Positions 38,255 through 48,529 of a stretch of 64,000 nucleotides of DNA are shown one piece after another; the first letter of the stretch is position 1, and the number at the start of each line of letters is the position of its first letter. The stretch comes from Nautilus pompilius. Its lineage: Eukaryota; Mollusca; Cephalopoda; Nautilida; Nautilidae. A model generated the notes under the pieces. It worked only from the letters and a program-made list of their open reading frames with translations, had not been told where the DNA came from and ran no database searches. Position numbers and translations under genes: made by a program. Location: assembly GCA_018389105.1 (NCBI GenBank), contig JACATO010001038.1, forward strand, positions 210,970 to 274,969. Direction: 5' to 3'.

Positions 38255-39145
38255 AGTACCGACGCTGCTCTCCCCTCTTGTGTCTGGCAACTGCACGATG
38301 CGCGCGTGAAGATCGTGAAGAGAATCAAACAAACATAAGACCTCGCCACGTTTGTTTGTCCTTCTGTTTGAAATTATGCTATTATTTATTTACTTACTCT
38401 TAAGGTATCCAAACTGAGGTACTATGCGAAAGTAGTGCTCTATCAGACTAAGGAAAGGTGGCACTATCACCGAGAGAATGGAGCTTGAAGCTCTGAAGGT
38501 AAAATCTCCTTCTTTGCTTCTATCCTGCCCGCCGATATATTTAGTCGTGCCATCATTATATAACTGACGAGAAGTTTCGGAATTAATCGCGAAAGTAATT
38601 AAAAGATAAAAAATTACTTCTTTTTTAAAACACATTAAGCAAATAATTTTGAGGCTACCCGACTGCTGCATTGATGAGTAAGCAGATGTATGAAGTCCTT
38701 TATTTCATATTCTCAACAGGCTGACGAGACTGGTAAACCATCGTGTATAAACAAGATATTATTAACCGTGAGTCACCGATAGAAAGAAATACTCTATTCT
38801 CCTGAGAGACGAAATACGGTAAGTAATTTTCTAAAAACCACTGCGTTTTTAACAGTTTTCATCATCTCTCCGGCCACAATCATTCAGAAAGATGCCAGTG
38901 CCATTACTGTGTAGCAGATGTTACTAATAGAAACGCAAATTTCTCTGGCCAGACGAACCCGAGACCGTTTGGAACCCAAGTGATCTTGAAATTCATTCAC
39001 CCCCTGCGCAAGTTTACCGGGAGATCTATTTGAGGCTGGGTTAACATTTAATCTCTTTGGTATAAAATCTTTACTATATAAAAAATGCCGTTTACCATGC
39101 GAGCCCGAATCACTGGCTGCCATTTAATATCTAATTAAATTATTA
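38255..39145. other. Non-coding stretch after the CpG island
   Basis: If the splice donor at 38252 is real, this is intron sequence. No exon was recognised. Confidence 0.35.
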
Positions 39146-39146
39146 C

Positions 39147-39169
39147 TTTTTTTTTTTTAAAAAAAAAAA
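39147..39169. repeat. T12/A11 palindrome
   Basis: A T run followed directly by an A run, which is self-complementary. Confidence 0.9.
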
Positions 39170-39848
39170 TCTTATTCTTTTAACTGACTTGAAATCAGGA
39201 GGACATTGTTGCTGTAATGAAGTCTCTCCGAACCCTAACCCAGCCCATCCAATGCAAAAGTTTTGTGCTTCCTTTTCTTCGATTCTATGACAATGTATCT
39301 TTCCCAGTAGCCTGTTTGGAGTCTGTTTGTTTGTTGTTGTTGTTGTTTTTTTAAATTCCTTTGATGGAAGCGGCTTGACACTAAAATGACGGGTCTGCGA
39401 TAGTTCGGACCTTCTGGAAGCTACGCCTGTTTTCCCGAGTTCTAAAGAAGAAATTAGTTCTCATACATCCTCGGCATCGTCTTTAACGGCTGACAGAAAT
39501 AATCAAAACAGTGTGTTTACCGTCCATTTATATACTTATTTTCTGCTGTGCTCGAAGCTGAGTAAACCTCGGTTAGAGAATATTTTTCCATGTTCATGTC
39601 AGAGGCAGTCTGAAGATGAATTTTCTCCCTCGCCTGCGCTAAAGGTTCCGACTCGGACCCGTCAACCGACAGATTTGTAAATGTGTCGGCCAGCGCTGAA
39701 CAGAAGGCCTCAAAAAATAAGAAAGCACATCGGGGCCCTATTCTTACCGTAGGTGGCGGTAAAGGTAATAACAGAGATACACTCTAACGATATACCTAAT
39801 AAGAAGGAAAGAAGGTATAACTCTTCACAGATAAAAAAATATAAAAAA
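39170..39848. other. Non-coding stretch
   Basis: Contains a telomere-like seed (CGAACCCTAACCCAGCCC, near 39229-39246) and a (TTG)n run at about 39324-39352. No gene was recognised. Confidence 0.4.
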
Positions 39849-39852
39849 AAAC

Positions 39853-39940
39853 GGTGGCCGGTGGTTTAGCGGCGAATTACTAGATGCAATGGTTGAGAAG
39901 CCCAAGTTCGAATCCCAGTCGGTTTGGATGCCTGGCGTGA
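39853..39940 (+). repeat. tRNA-like head of a SINE-type element
   Basis: The sequence GTGGCCGGTGGTTTAGCGG resembles a tRNA-type A box region. About 45 bases later AGTTCGAATCCCAG is a near-perfect B box, so an internal RNA polymerase III promoter is present. The cloverleaf is not convincing as a functional tRNA because no acceptor stem closes around it. It is preceded by A-rich sequence. The 3' limit of the SINE body is not visible. A tRNA-derived retroposon is the best reading. Confidence 0.55.
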
Positions 39941-39944
39941 TTTA

Positions 39945-42140
39945 TACGCACTATGTTTTCTTAATCAGACAGGTGGATTTTATAACACATTTGAAAATGG
40001 AAACTTATCGTGAAGACTTTTCTTGCTGGATCGGGAGTGACGCCCCCTTCAGTGTTGTTCGGGATCGGCAGCGCTTTCTAGCGGAGGAAAACTGCACTAT
40101 TCTCTTTGATAAGTGTCTGGTCCATTGTAGACACCTGTTTAAGAGACGCACAATAAAGGTAATCTCGTCCAGTCACGGAAACAGACACAAGGCAGATTAC
40201 TTACTGATGAGTATTTAGATCTTTTCTCTTTTAATTAACCTTATGAAACATTTAAATAATATTTTTTATGCAAAAATACAGTTAAACATTTCCGGAAATG
40301 GCTTAGACATTACACAGAAAGTATCTTCAGTGACTGCGTTCGACGCTCGAAAGGGCCAACCGTGTACCTTATGTTTAAATAACACTGATTTCTTTCGTAT
40401 TTAATGTCAAGTAAAGAAGGAATTCGAAAATCACAGCAGTTATCGAGAATGAAGTAAAAAATTAGCTTCTATCTAGTTCGAGTTAGTCCCTCGGAGTCCA
40501 GCTCCCGCAGTATTTTCAACTTTTATGATATAATTTCGCATAGCGACGTACTTTCTTCCAAGAAGTAGGTGCTAAGTTAAAGAAAAAGCTTAGTGTAATG
40601 TCGGTTCGGTATCAGATAAATAAATTTAATAAGAAGCTGAAATATAACGTCTCAAGGTTCTGCTAGAACTCGTCGATCCATGAACGTCAGTGGAATAATA
40701 ATAAAACCGTTACGGCCAGTGAAACTGCTAATCCGTAAATTTCTTTAAACAGAAAGAAAGGGAACCCAATGAAATTGAGGAAGAGCAAAGACGAGAAAAC
40801 AAATTGCAACAATAGCTTTATCGTGATTTGTCATGTTTTTTTTGGGGGGGCAGAAAACAAATCCACCGTGGAATAGTTACAATAACCGCTTGAACGTCTC
40901 CTATCGGCTTTTCTAACATAAACCGAAATCGAGTGAACTTATTGTACTGTTGCGAGAGCAGTAAAAACGCGAGGCTTCTCGCACCGACTGTTTCATCACG
41001 ACCCCGATAACGAAAATGCGTTATAGTTTAATACACCGAGCGGTTTTTATTAAGATACCTCGAGCACGCGAGAAGCAAGTGCTCGACGCTTGAAAAGACT
41101 GAACGATAAATCATTAAAAATGGAAATTATTGAGGGATCTACGTCTCGTCAAGTTGTTGCACGATTCTGTTTTTATCAGCCATCAGAATCGCCGTCGGAA
41201 CAAGACGATAGTGAGCCGGGCTACGTTGGTGACTGGTTGCATTTTTCTTAGCCAATCCTTCCATCTGCCCCATATGTTACGCCACAGATTCTTGCCAAGG
41301 ACAGGTGGGCATAACATTTTGAAAAGAAAAAAAGTTTGCGTTTACACCAACTGAGTCGAACACTTCCAGAATGAAGAGACGGATATCGCGAGTTAACTTC
41401 CCTGAGAGGATCAGATCCGTGCTAAAAACAGAATTAACAACGAGAATTTTTTTGATTTTGGTAAAATCTGCGAGTAAGATGCCATAGATTCTCTCCTCGC
41501 CGCAGTTCATCATCGGTCGCCAGTTTTATGTCTTGTTTTTGTTTCATACGATAATTTCTTTTATAATTCTTCTACTGTTCTTATTTCTATTAATAATGGT
41601 TTCCATATTATCCTTAATCTATATCTGTCTTTGAAAAGAAAACTGTATCAAGTTCTGCGATCGGGTTAAATTCTAGAATTTCCTACTGAGCGCAGAGGAG
41701 GCTACCCTAGAGAAATCCTTGGTTAATTTTTGTAATTATCCAAATATAAATTTGTCCTATTTAAATACGACGTAGTCATTGTTTTCTTTCTAGTTGCAAA
41801 AATAATAATAAAATAAACTGAATGATTATAATTTATTTAATAAAAAAGAACTTCAATCTTTTCCTCCCGAAAGTACTGATGGAACATCTCATTAAAAATA
41901 TGCTGACGATCTCTATTATCTTAACGAACAGAACCTCATATGCACTGAATCAGTAACGGTGAGTAAATTCCGTCTTCCTTATCATTGACACCTAACCTGA
42001 AAATTCTATTTGGGTAAATAGCTTCTTTTGACATTAAAGATTTATTTTATCTAGTACTGGCATCCGGGTTTTAAAACTATTTTACCAAACTAATCTTTTC
42101 AAAATTATTTATTGCTTATCTAACCAAGTCAAGTAACAGT
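39945..42140. other. Non-coding stretch
   Basis: No domain was recognised. The open frame to 40218 starts within the SINE-like head and is not credible. A G7 run preceded by T8 lies near 40838-40852. Confidence 0.4.
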
Positions 42141-42146
42141 AAAGAG

Positions 42147-42209
<63 letters not shown>

Positions 42210-42210
42210 T
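42147..42210. repeat. (ATA)n microsatellite
   Basis: About 21 perfect TAA/ATA units. Confidence 0.98.
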
Positions 42211-42214
42211 GTCT

Positions 42215-42860
42215 AGAATGATCAAGTAGTGCTAGAATTTTTTTCAGTTATCGCCGTTTCAAATTCAGACCGAAAGTTATGTGGAGAGTTGTAAAAAATC
42301 TTCATTTTGAAATCATATCGTTTACTTGATAATCCCATTAAGCACTACCATAATTCATCTCGAAAGGAACTGCAGGGTTAGATACTATACGGGTGTTTGT
42401 ACCCTTTTATACCAATAGATGCAGTTGTGCATCTAGGCTTATGTTCCGTCTATTAAGACGAGTTCCTGCGAACACGAATATGCTTTATCTTCTGGAAACC
42501 CATTGTCTATTTTGCTTCATAAGAACACTTTAAAGAAGCTAATAAACCTCTTTGTCCATATTACAGAGGCGTACGCACCGAAGTTGGCTCGAAAAAGGAA
42601 ATCGTACAAGAAGAGCCATGTGCTTTACGAAAATCGGTTACTGACTGCTTATGTTGCAAATTAACAATTCATTAGCACTCGAAGCAAATAGATTTAAAAA
42701 GTGCACCGTTTCTTTGCCATAATCCCTATTATCTTTCATTTATCCTATTTTTTTGGAAAATGATTTCTAGTAAAGCTTTTATTGGCGCACAAAGGAACAG
42801 AATCTAATTAAAAGTAAAAAAAACAAAAACAAAAACAACAAACAAACGAGAGTGAATAGT
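42215..42860. other. AT-rich non-coding stretch
   Basis: Nothing was recognised. An A/AAC-rich run lies at 42817-42846. Confidence 0.4.
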
Positions 42861-42864
42861 CTGG

Positions 42865-43400
42865 GTGTCTGTAAGTCTGGCGACTCGGCCCGGACCGTCT
42901 CGCGCGACAAACAGGAGCAACTGGCCTCGGCTTTGCGCCTTGGGCCAAGAATACTAGGTGCTTGATGGGTGCATAAAGGGTGGGCAGGGGCGACTAAAGG
43001 CTGGGTATCCAGCAAGAGGGTTAAACGTAAAATAAATATTTACGGCCCAGCCGTATTCTCACGAGTCTCTTTTTGAAAGAATTAAACCGCATAATGTCGG
43101 GGGGGTTCTCTTTTGCCATGACTGAGCACCCGGCGACAGACGTCCACAGTTCTAAGCACACGGCCACCATCCGTAAAAACCGGGTACCGTGTTATCGAAA
43201 ATACACCAACAAAAAAAAAAATCAAAAAAATCTTTGTTTACCTTAAAGGGAGAGGTCAGTCTATTTTGCTTACCGTTCTGGTAGTGTTTTATTTATTTTC
43301 ACTTTCCGCCATATTGAAAATGAAAATCTGCCGAAGTAAGCGGAGATGACCGACTTTACCCGAAGTCTCGATCAGTAGATGGTGCGCGGACCATTTCCTT
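42865..43400. promoter_or_regulatory. CpG-rich islet with YY1-type site
   Basis: GC-rich with many CpG steps (42880-42920 and 43120-43200). The reverse motif CCGCCATATT at 43306-43315 matches YY1 AAnATGGCGG. A leftward 78-codon frame (42779-43015) has no domain. Possible promoter or 5' exon, direction unknown. Confidence 0.35.
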
Positions 43401-43404
43401 TGAG

Positions 43405-44055
43405 AACTGATTTTTTTTCATAGCATCTCTATGGAATAAATAAAAAACCCAACAGAAAACAAGCGCGGTTCCTTTACACGTAAAAGTTTAGAAAAAAAAA
43501 TGTTATTATTTTGTGCAGTGGTGGAGAGGAAATTGATTCAATTATGTGATATGTCTGGGCGAGAACCTCTACTGAAGATCTTCTTCAAGACCGAACCTCG
43601 AGCAAACACTACTTCCTGTGATCTCTCATGCGTGACGATCATTAAAAATAAATCGGAAAATCGTTAAACGCAAGTGAGGAACAGATCTTTTATTTATCTA
43701 CGAAGATGAAGGGTACTCACCTGACTAGTGATCTTTATAATGCTTTTCTTATTGGTGTTGTTTTTCGTTTCATTGATTTGTCCAAGCAGGATACCTCCGC
43801 CCAGGTTAGACAGCTCTTAATGACAGAGCGCATTCTGGCCGGTGTTGATCTTGCAACTTCTCATTGCTTCACTGATCAGCCTAGCAAGTCTAGAATTTCC
43901 TCTACATCAGCTTGGATGAGAATATTTTTATTGAGTTCTCACTATAAAAATAGACATCTTGTGCTCGCCCAGCTTTCTAAATCTTTAGTTTGTTTTATCC
44001 TCATACTGTCAGAAAAAAGCAGGAATATATACAGATTAACTTGACCCATTTCCCA
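43405..44055. other. Non-coding stretch with one unidentified open frame
   Basis: A 112-codon rightward frame at 43706-44044 has an ordinary amino-acid mix but no family I recognise. It directly precedes a degenerate repeat block, so it is probably repeat-derived or fortuitous. Confidence 0.3.
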
Positions 44056-44059
44056 TTGC

Positions 44060-44460
44060 CGTGAAAACAGTAGTTAATTTATTGTCTAATTCATTACCTG
44101 GTCCTATTACCATTTAAAAACCAGCGTTATATAGTTCATGTTGCCAGTTTTCTCAATGATGTCTAAACCACAGTTAGTTTAATGTTGTGTCTTCTCCCAG
44201 AAGTCTAAATCCCGAGTAGGGTAATTCTATTACCGTCAAAGAACCAAGACTTTATAGGCACGTTGATAGTTAGCCCGGGCTCAAATGAAATATAGTTAAT
44301 TTAAGTTTGTTTGCCCAGGGTTCTGTGTCCCTAGCTGTATTACCGATGCATTTGAGTAATTCCACCAAGAGTAAATAATTTTACTTGCCAGTTTTCCAAT
44401 TGACCCCTACTCTTAGTTTGATTAACTTGTGAGTTTTTCCAATGAGTTAAGCTACAACAA
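44060..44460 (+). repeat. Degenerate minisatellite, unit about 43-50 bp
   Basis: Loose copies of a pattern like ACAGTTAGTTTAATGTTG followed by a C-rich box and GTCTAAAC/T recur, for example near 44160, 44215 and 44405. Spacing varies. The periodicity was judged by eye. Confidence 0.4.
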
Positions 44461-44464
44461 AACC

Positions 44465-45000
44465 ATTTTGATTCAATGTCAGCCTAATTCTGTGTTAAAC
44501 TTCACATGTTTGGCGATGTTTTACAGTGGCCCAGTTCTTCAGGTAAAAGCTAAACCACAAGTCTATAGGGACATTAAAACAAATCTGAAAATTATTCAAC
44601 ATTTTATAAAATTAATGATAGGAAAATGTAAAAACCTAACATATCTATATAATTTAACAAAATAACCATCTAAAATACTTATTTCTGAATTTAAAATGGT
44701 AAACGAAAGATCAACAATGTATGATATAGAAATTAATCATTACTAAGAATTAAAACAGACAATTAAAAATTAAAGCAACATGCTATAAATGAGTAAATCT
44801 GTTGTTGTTGCATGAAAAGTTTTAGTCTAAATATCTATATTTGATGAATAATGTTTCTCTTTTGACTTTTAATTCATTCTGAGTCTGAGCAAACATTTTT
44901 ATAACTAGGTATTTTTGCTTGAATCATTTTTTAATTGCTTTCTTGGGAAATTAAAATATTTGTAAAACAGACGTTGTCAACTTTAACATCTAAGAGTCAG
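44465..45000. other. AT-rich non-coding stretch
   Basis: Nothing was recognised before the telomere-like array. Confidence 0.4.
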
Positions 45001-45004
45001 GCTC

Positions 45005-45250
45005 AAACACTTATACCCTTAATATTAACCACTACTGTAAAACTGAACAGAAACATAAATGTATAAATATATTCTTCATTCTAACCTGAAACTAATATTA
45101 ATGATAACGTAACCATATCTTTAAACCAACCTTAATCATATCCTAGATCGAAACGTAACCGGTATTATGTCATTGGACAATCCTAATCACAGCTTAAATT
45201 TTACCAAAATTATACTAACTAAATCTCACACCCTGATCTAACCACTATTT
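45005..45250 (+). repeat. Degenerate telomere-like array, left part
   Basis: Loose CTTAACC/CTAACC hexamers on the plus strand. It stops abruptly at the inverted repeat of a Tc1-like element and resumes on its other side. Confidence 0.55.
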
Positions 45251-46371
45251 TAAGTACTGTGCAAAGGTCTTAAAATATCTACATTTTTATTAATAAATAC
45301 AATTGTAGGAAGCATTAAAACAAATTAAGAAGACATACAATATAATAAATGCATATTTTTACAGTAGTGGAAATAAAAATGATAAATAAAAATTATTTGG
45401 ACCAAAATTTAGCATGCCCCATGACTTCCTGAAAACTTCTTGAGCGACTCTTGTAATTTTGGAATGATATCAGCTGGAATATTTTTCCTTGGATCTAGAA
45501 GCACTTCCCAGAATTCATCTTTGCTTCTAGCAGTTATTCGTATTTTTATACTGTCTCACAAATCCAAAACATTTTCAGTAATCTTAAGGTCAGTCGGGGC
45601 TTTTTTGGAGGCAGGTCCACTGTCCTTTTTGTTTTGTAAGTATTTTTTACATCCCTGACAGTATATTTTATATCGTTAACCTGCTGAAATATGAGTAAAA
45701 CTGAATACTGGAAGAAAAAAAATAGAATGGCGAATAACAACCTACTTGTATCTGAGTGAACACCCAGGCTGAGATACATCCCAACTCTGAATAAAATCTC
45801 TACCACGCTTTAATATAGGCTGCAGACACATTTTCTTATGCTCTTCTCCAATTCATTTCCATACATAATACTCTCCCTCAGACTAAAAAAATTATCAGTC
45901 TTTGATTAATCTGGCCGAAGAACTTTTCCCCATTATTCCTGAATCTTGTTTTGGCGTTGGGGTTAAGTGATTTAGCCTTATTCTCTCTACGTAAATCTTT
46001 TAAGTTCACTTCCTCCCAGAGATTTCCGTTCTGCAAAGTCATGAACCCGAATTGCTAAGGATTCTGTTAAAGTTGCTCTAACTCTTTGCTGAATGACTTT
46101 TTACCTCTCAGAGAAGTTATGTTCAGGTACCGTTAATCTCTCTAGATAGTTTTCAGGGTGGTCCATTTCTTCTAGCGGAAACTGAAAGTCGGATTCTTTT
46201 GTGACAGACCTCGTATTAGTTATTTGGCGCTGAGTTTTACGTTTTTAATATAAAAATATCATTTTGTCTATTAGCAATTCATATTTTTGCTATTTTAATT
46301 TAGTTATTATTCCGAAAGGAAAGAAAACTAGCATTAAAGTTTTTGCAAGGCAAACTTTTCACAGTATTGTA
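45251..46371 (-). mobile_element. Tc1-like element with terminal inverted repeats, inserted in a telomere-like array
   Basis: The left end, TAAGTACTGTGCAAAGGTC (from 45251), is mirrored imperfectly at the right end by CTTTTCACAGTATTGTA (to 46371). This gives an element of about 1.12 kb, in the usual Tc1 size range. Read leftward, a segment near 45560-45500 encodes SKDEFWEVLLDPRKNIPADI and then KLQESLKKF, the typical C-terminal end of Tc1 transposases. Sequence near 45690-45610 (KNTYKTKRTVDLPPKKPRLT) looks like the N-terminal DNA-binding part. The two sit unusually close, so an internal deletion of the catalytic core is likely. Terminal TA dinucleotides fit Tc1 target preference. It is non-autonomous now. 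Confidence 0.7.
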
Positions 46372-46377
46372 CATTTA

Positions 46378-46940
46378 AACAGAACCTAAATCTAACTTTA
46401 CCACTATTCTTAGCCCAGACCAGAGTCCAAACTTAATTAAATCCCAATTAATTTTAATGTACTTTTACATAACCTTATTATAATCATAATCTTAATCATA
46501 ACTCTTACTTAAATATCCCTCTAGTCTTAACTTAAATTATTTTGACCATACCACTAACGTTACTCTTTTACCCCTACCTTAAAATAGCCCTTAACAAACA
46601 TATAGTTTTTAACTGTATTAACCAAACCTTAAACACAAACTATGGAAATCCATAAATATCATCCTTGATAAACTATAACACTTTCAACCGTAGCTTTAAC
46701 GGTAACTCTAATAAAGCTATAATCTTAATTATATTAACCAAACTCTTAACCATAATTCTCATAATTTGAACTATATTAACTAAAACGTCATCGGTGATTT
46801 TTAATAATCTTTAACTATGAGTCGTATATCAACTATAACTCTAAACGTAATTCACATAATCTTAGCTATAATTAACCGTAACGATAACCGTAATTGTCTT
46901 AGCCGGAGACTTAAATTTTACCCTTAAACCTTAAAATATG
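46378..46940 (+). repeat. Degenerate telomere-like array, right part
   Basis: Long run of diverged CTTAATC/CTAACC/TTAACC units, same strand and style as the tract left of the Tc1-like element. Pieces such as CTTAATCATAACTCTTAC and ATTAACCGTAACGATAACC show the about 6-base rhythm. Confidence 0.65.
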
Positions 46941-46944
46941 CCCC

Positions 46945-48490
46945 TAAATTAGAATTAAAATATTTTTCTATGAAAATACAAATTTTAAATAATTAAAATT
47001 CTATAAGTTTTCGATATTTTCGATAAAGTATCTCTGGAATTTTTTTATTTTGCTTGTTTACCTTTACGTTGATGAACTCCTTGTGTTTTTTGTCTCAATA
47101 TGAACAAGTCCTCTGAAGGGACGAACGAGAGGCTGAAACGAAGTATGAGGCGGAAGGAAAATTAATGAGAATGATTTAAAAAATATATATTTTCTTCTTT
47201 CTTTCACTTGCTAGACTTATATTGTAGAGGATAGTTAAAAGTAACGGTAATAGGAATAAAGTAAATGCAAACAAAAGGGAAGAAAAGATAATAGAAATAT
47301 AGAACCAACGTGGTCAAAAACACCTCGCTTTGGGGTAAAAATAGTTGAATAAAAAAGAAAAGAGAAAATGAAATTAAACTGATAAAAGCTATAAAAAAAC
47401 CGATGTACAGCATGAAAATAAAAGGGTACTGTGTGCGTAATAACCTATTCTCTAGTACGAGCAATAAGAGCCTCACACGCCACCTGTTGGGGTAGTGTAG
47501 GCAGAATGGTTTCGGTTGGGACCCACACGGCACTTCAGCCAACAAGCACCGACATTGTTTGGTCACTTTAGATGGAACCAGCGATTGCGGTTTTATGTGT
47601 TTCTTAGGTGCCCGCAGTCTTATTTGCAATGTCTTTGCCTGCATCTACATCAGACGTCCTAACCATTGCTTGTTTCTTTTTTTTTATCTTCATGCCGGTG
47701 ATTCACGTGACTTGACCGGTTTTTCAGGTGTGGAGTATCCATTTTGCTCAAATACAGTATTCATATCACTACTGATCATCCCACGTTGTCTGTATCACAC
47801 GTTAGCGCAGTCAAGATAATTGTGCAGCTCGTGTTTCTATATTCTTTAGAACGGAAATACTTTTCTTCGTGTTGCTAATTATCGAATTTAACACACGTTT
47901 GTCGTCCTGGTATAAAAGTTTGGAAGGGAGATAACTCCTTGGATGAATAGGAGTCGGGGGTTCGTGCACCCTGCAGACATTCTGAGACAACCAGAGCAGT
48001 TAGATTAGAGGCTTTGAGCCCAACTCATCAGGTTATTTAGCACAAGAACTGCTACTGGAAAAATTTATTAAGCTATTAGTAACAAAAATCTTGGGATAAA
48101 AGTCCCATAAAACCGACTAAAGAAAGCGAACAAAAGCAAAGATTAAGCACATGTAATTAACGTTACACGCTCCCCCCAAGGGCTTTGAGGTAAAAGTGTA
48201 GAGATGGACTGAACCAGACATTAGCTGTAAGGGTTTTATGATCTTTATCAATGTTTCGGAAATTCGGTTTTATGTTGACATTTAAAAAAAAAACAAAAAA
48301 AACAATCTGAACAAAAATCGTTTGATTTTGCGATGTTAACCTGACTTATCCTTGTCTCCGTAATGTAAAGAGTACCACAGTACAGTCAATAATCTAAAAT
48401 ATTTCTGTACTATGTGTTTGACTTTACATTTTCAAAAATCCTCTTCATCTATCTAGTATATAGATAACCGGAAGTTAGTCAAATTAACCA
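46945..48490. other. Non-coding stretch with an unidentified leftward frame
   Basis: A 146-codon leftward open frame (47204-47644) is the second longest in the 45-50 kb part of the window. Its first half is basic and its second half strongly hydrophobic and AT-rich. The opposite strand is also open over 47559-47819. No family was recognised and there is no Kozak or splice support. I treat it as unproven. Confidence 0.3.
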
Positions 48491-48494
48491 GTAA

Positions 48495-48498
48495 TTTT

Positions 48499-48527
<29 letters not shown>
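48495..48527. repeat. (TTTA)n microsatellite
   Basis: About eight TTTA units. Confidence 0.95.

Positions 48528-48529
<2 letters not shown>

Noticed and set aside
37819-38403. 194-codon open frame, the longest in the window
   Set aside because: Other frames are also open across the same CpG-rich DNA, no domain is visible, and it runs through a likely splice donor. I kept it as a possible 5' exon, not as a protein.
39853-39925. Possible tRNA gene
   Set aside because: A and B boxes are present, but the acceptor and anticodon stems do not close, so a SINE head is more likely.
47204-47644. 146-codon leftward frame with hydrophobic C-terminal half
   Set aside because: The hydrophobic part is AT-rich low-complexity sequence, the other strand is partly open too, and no family or splice signal supports it.
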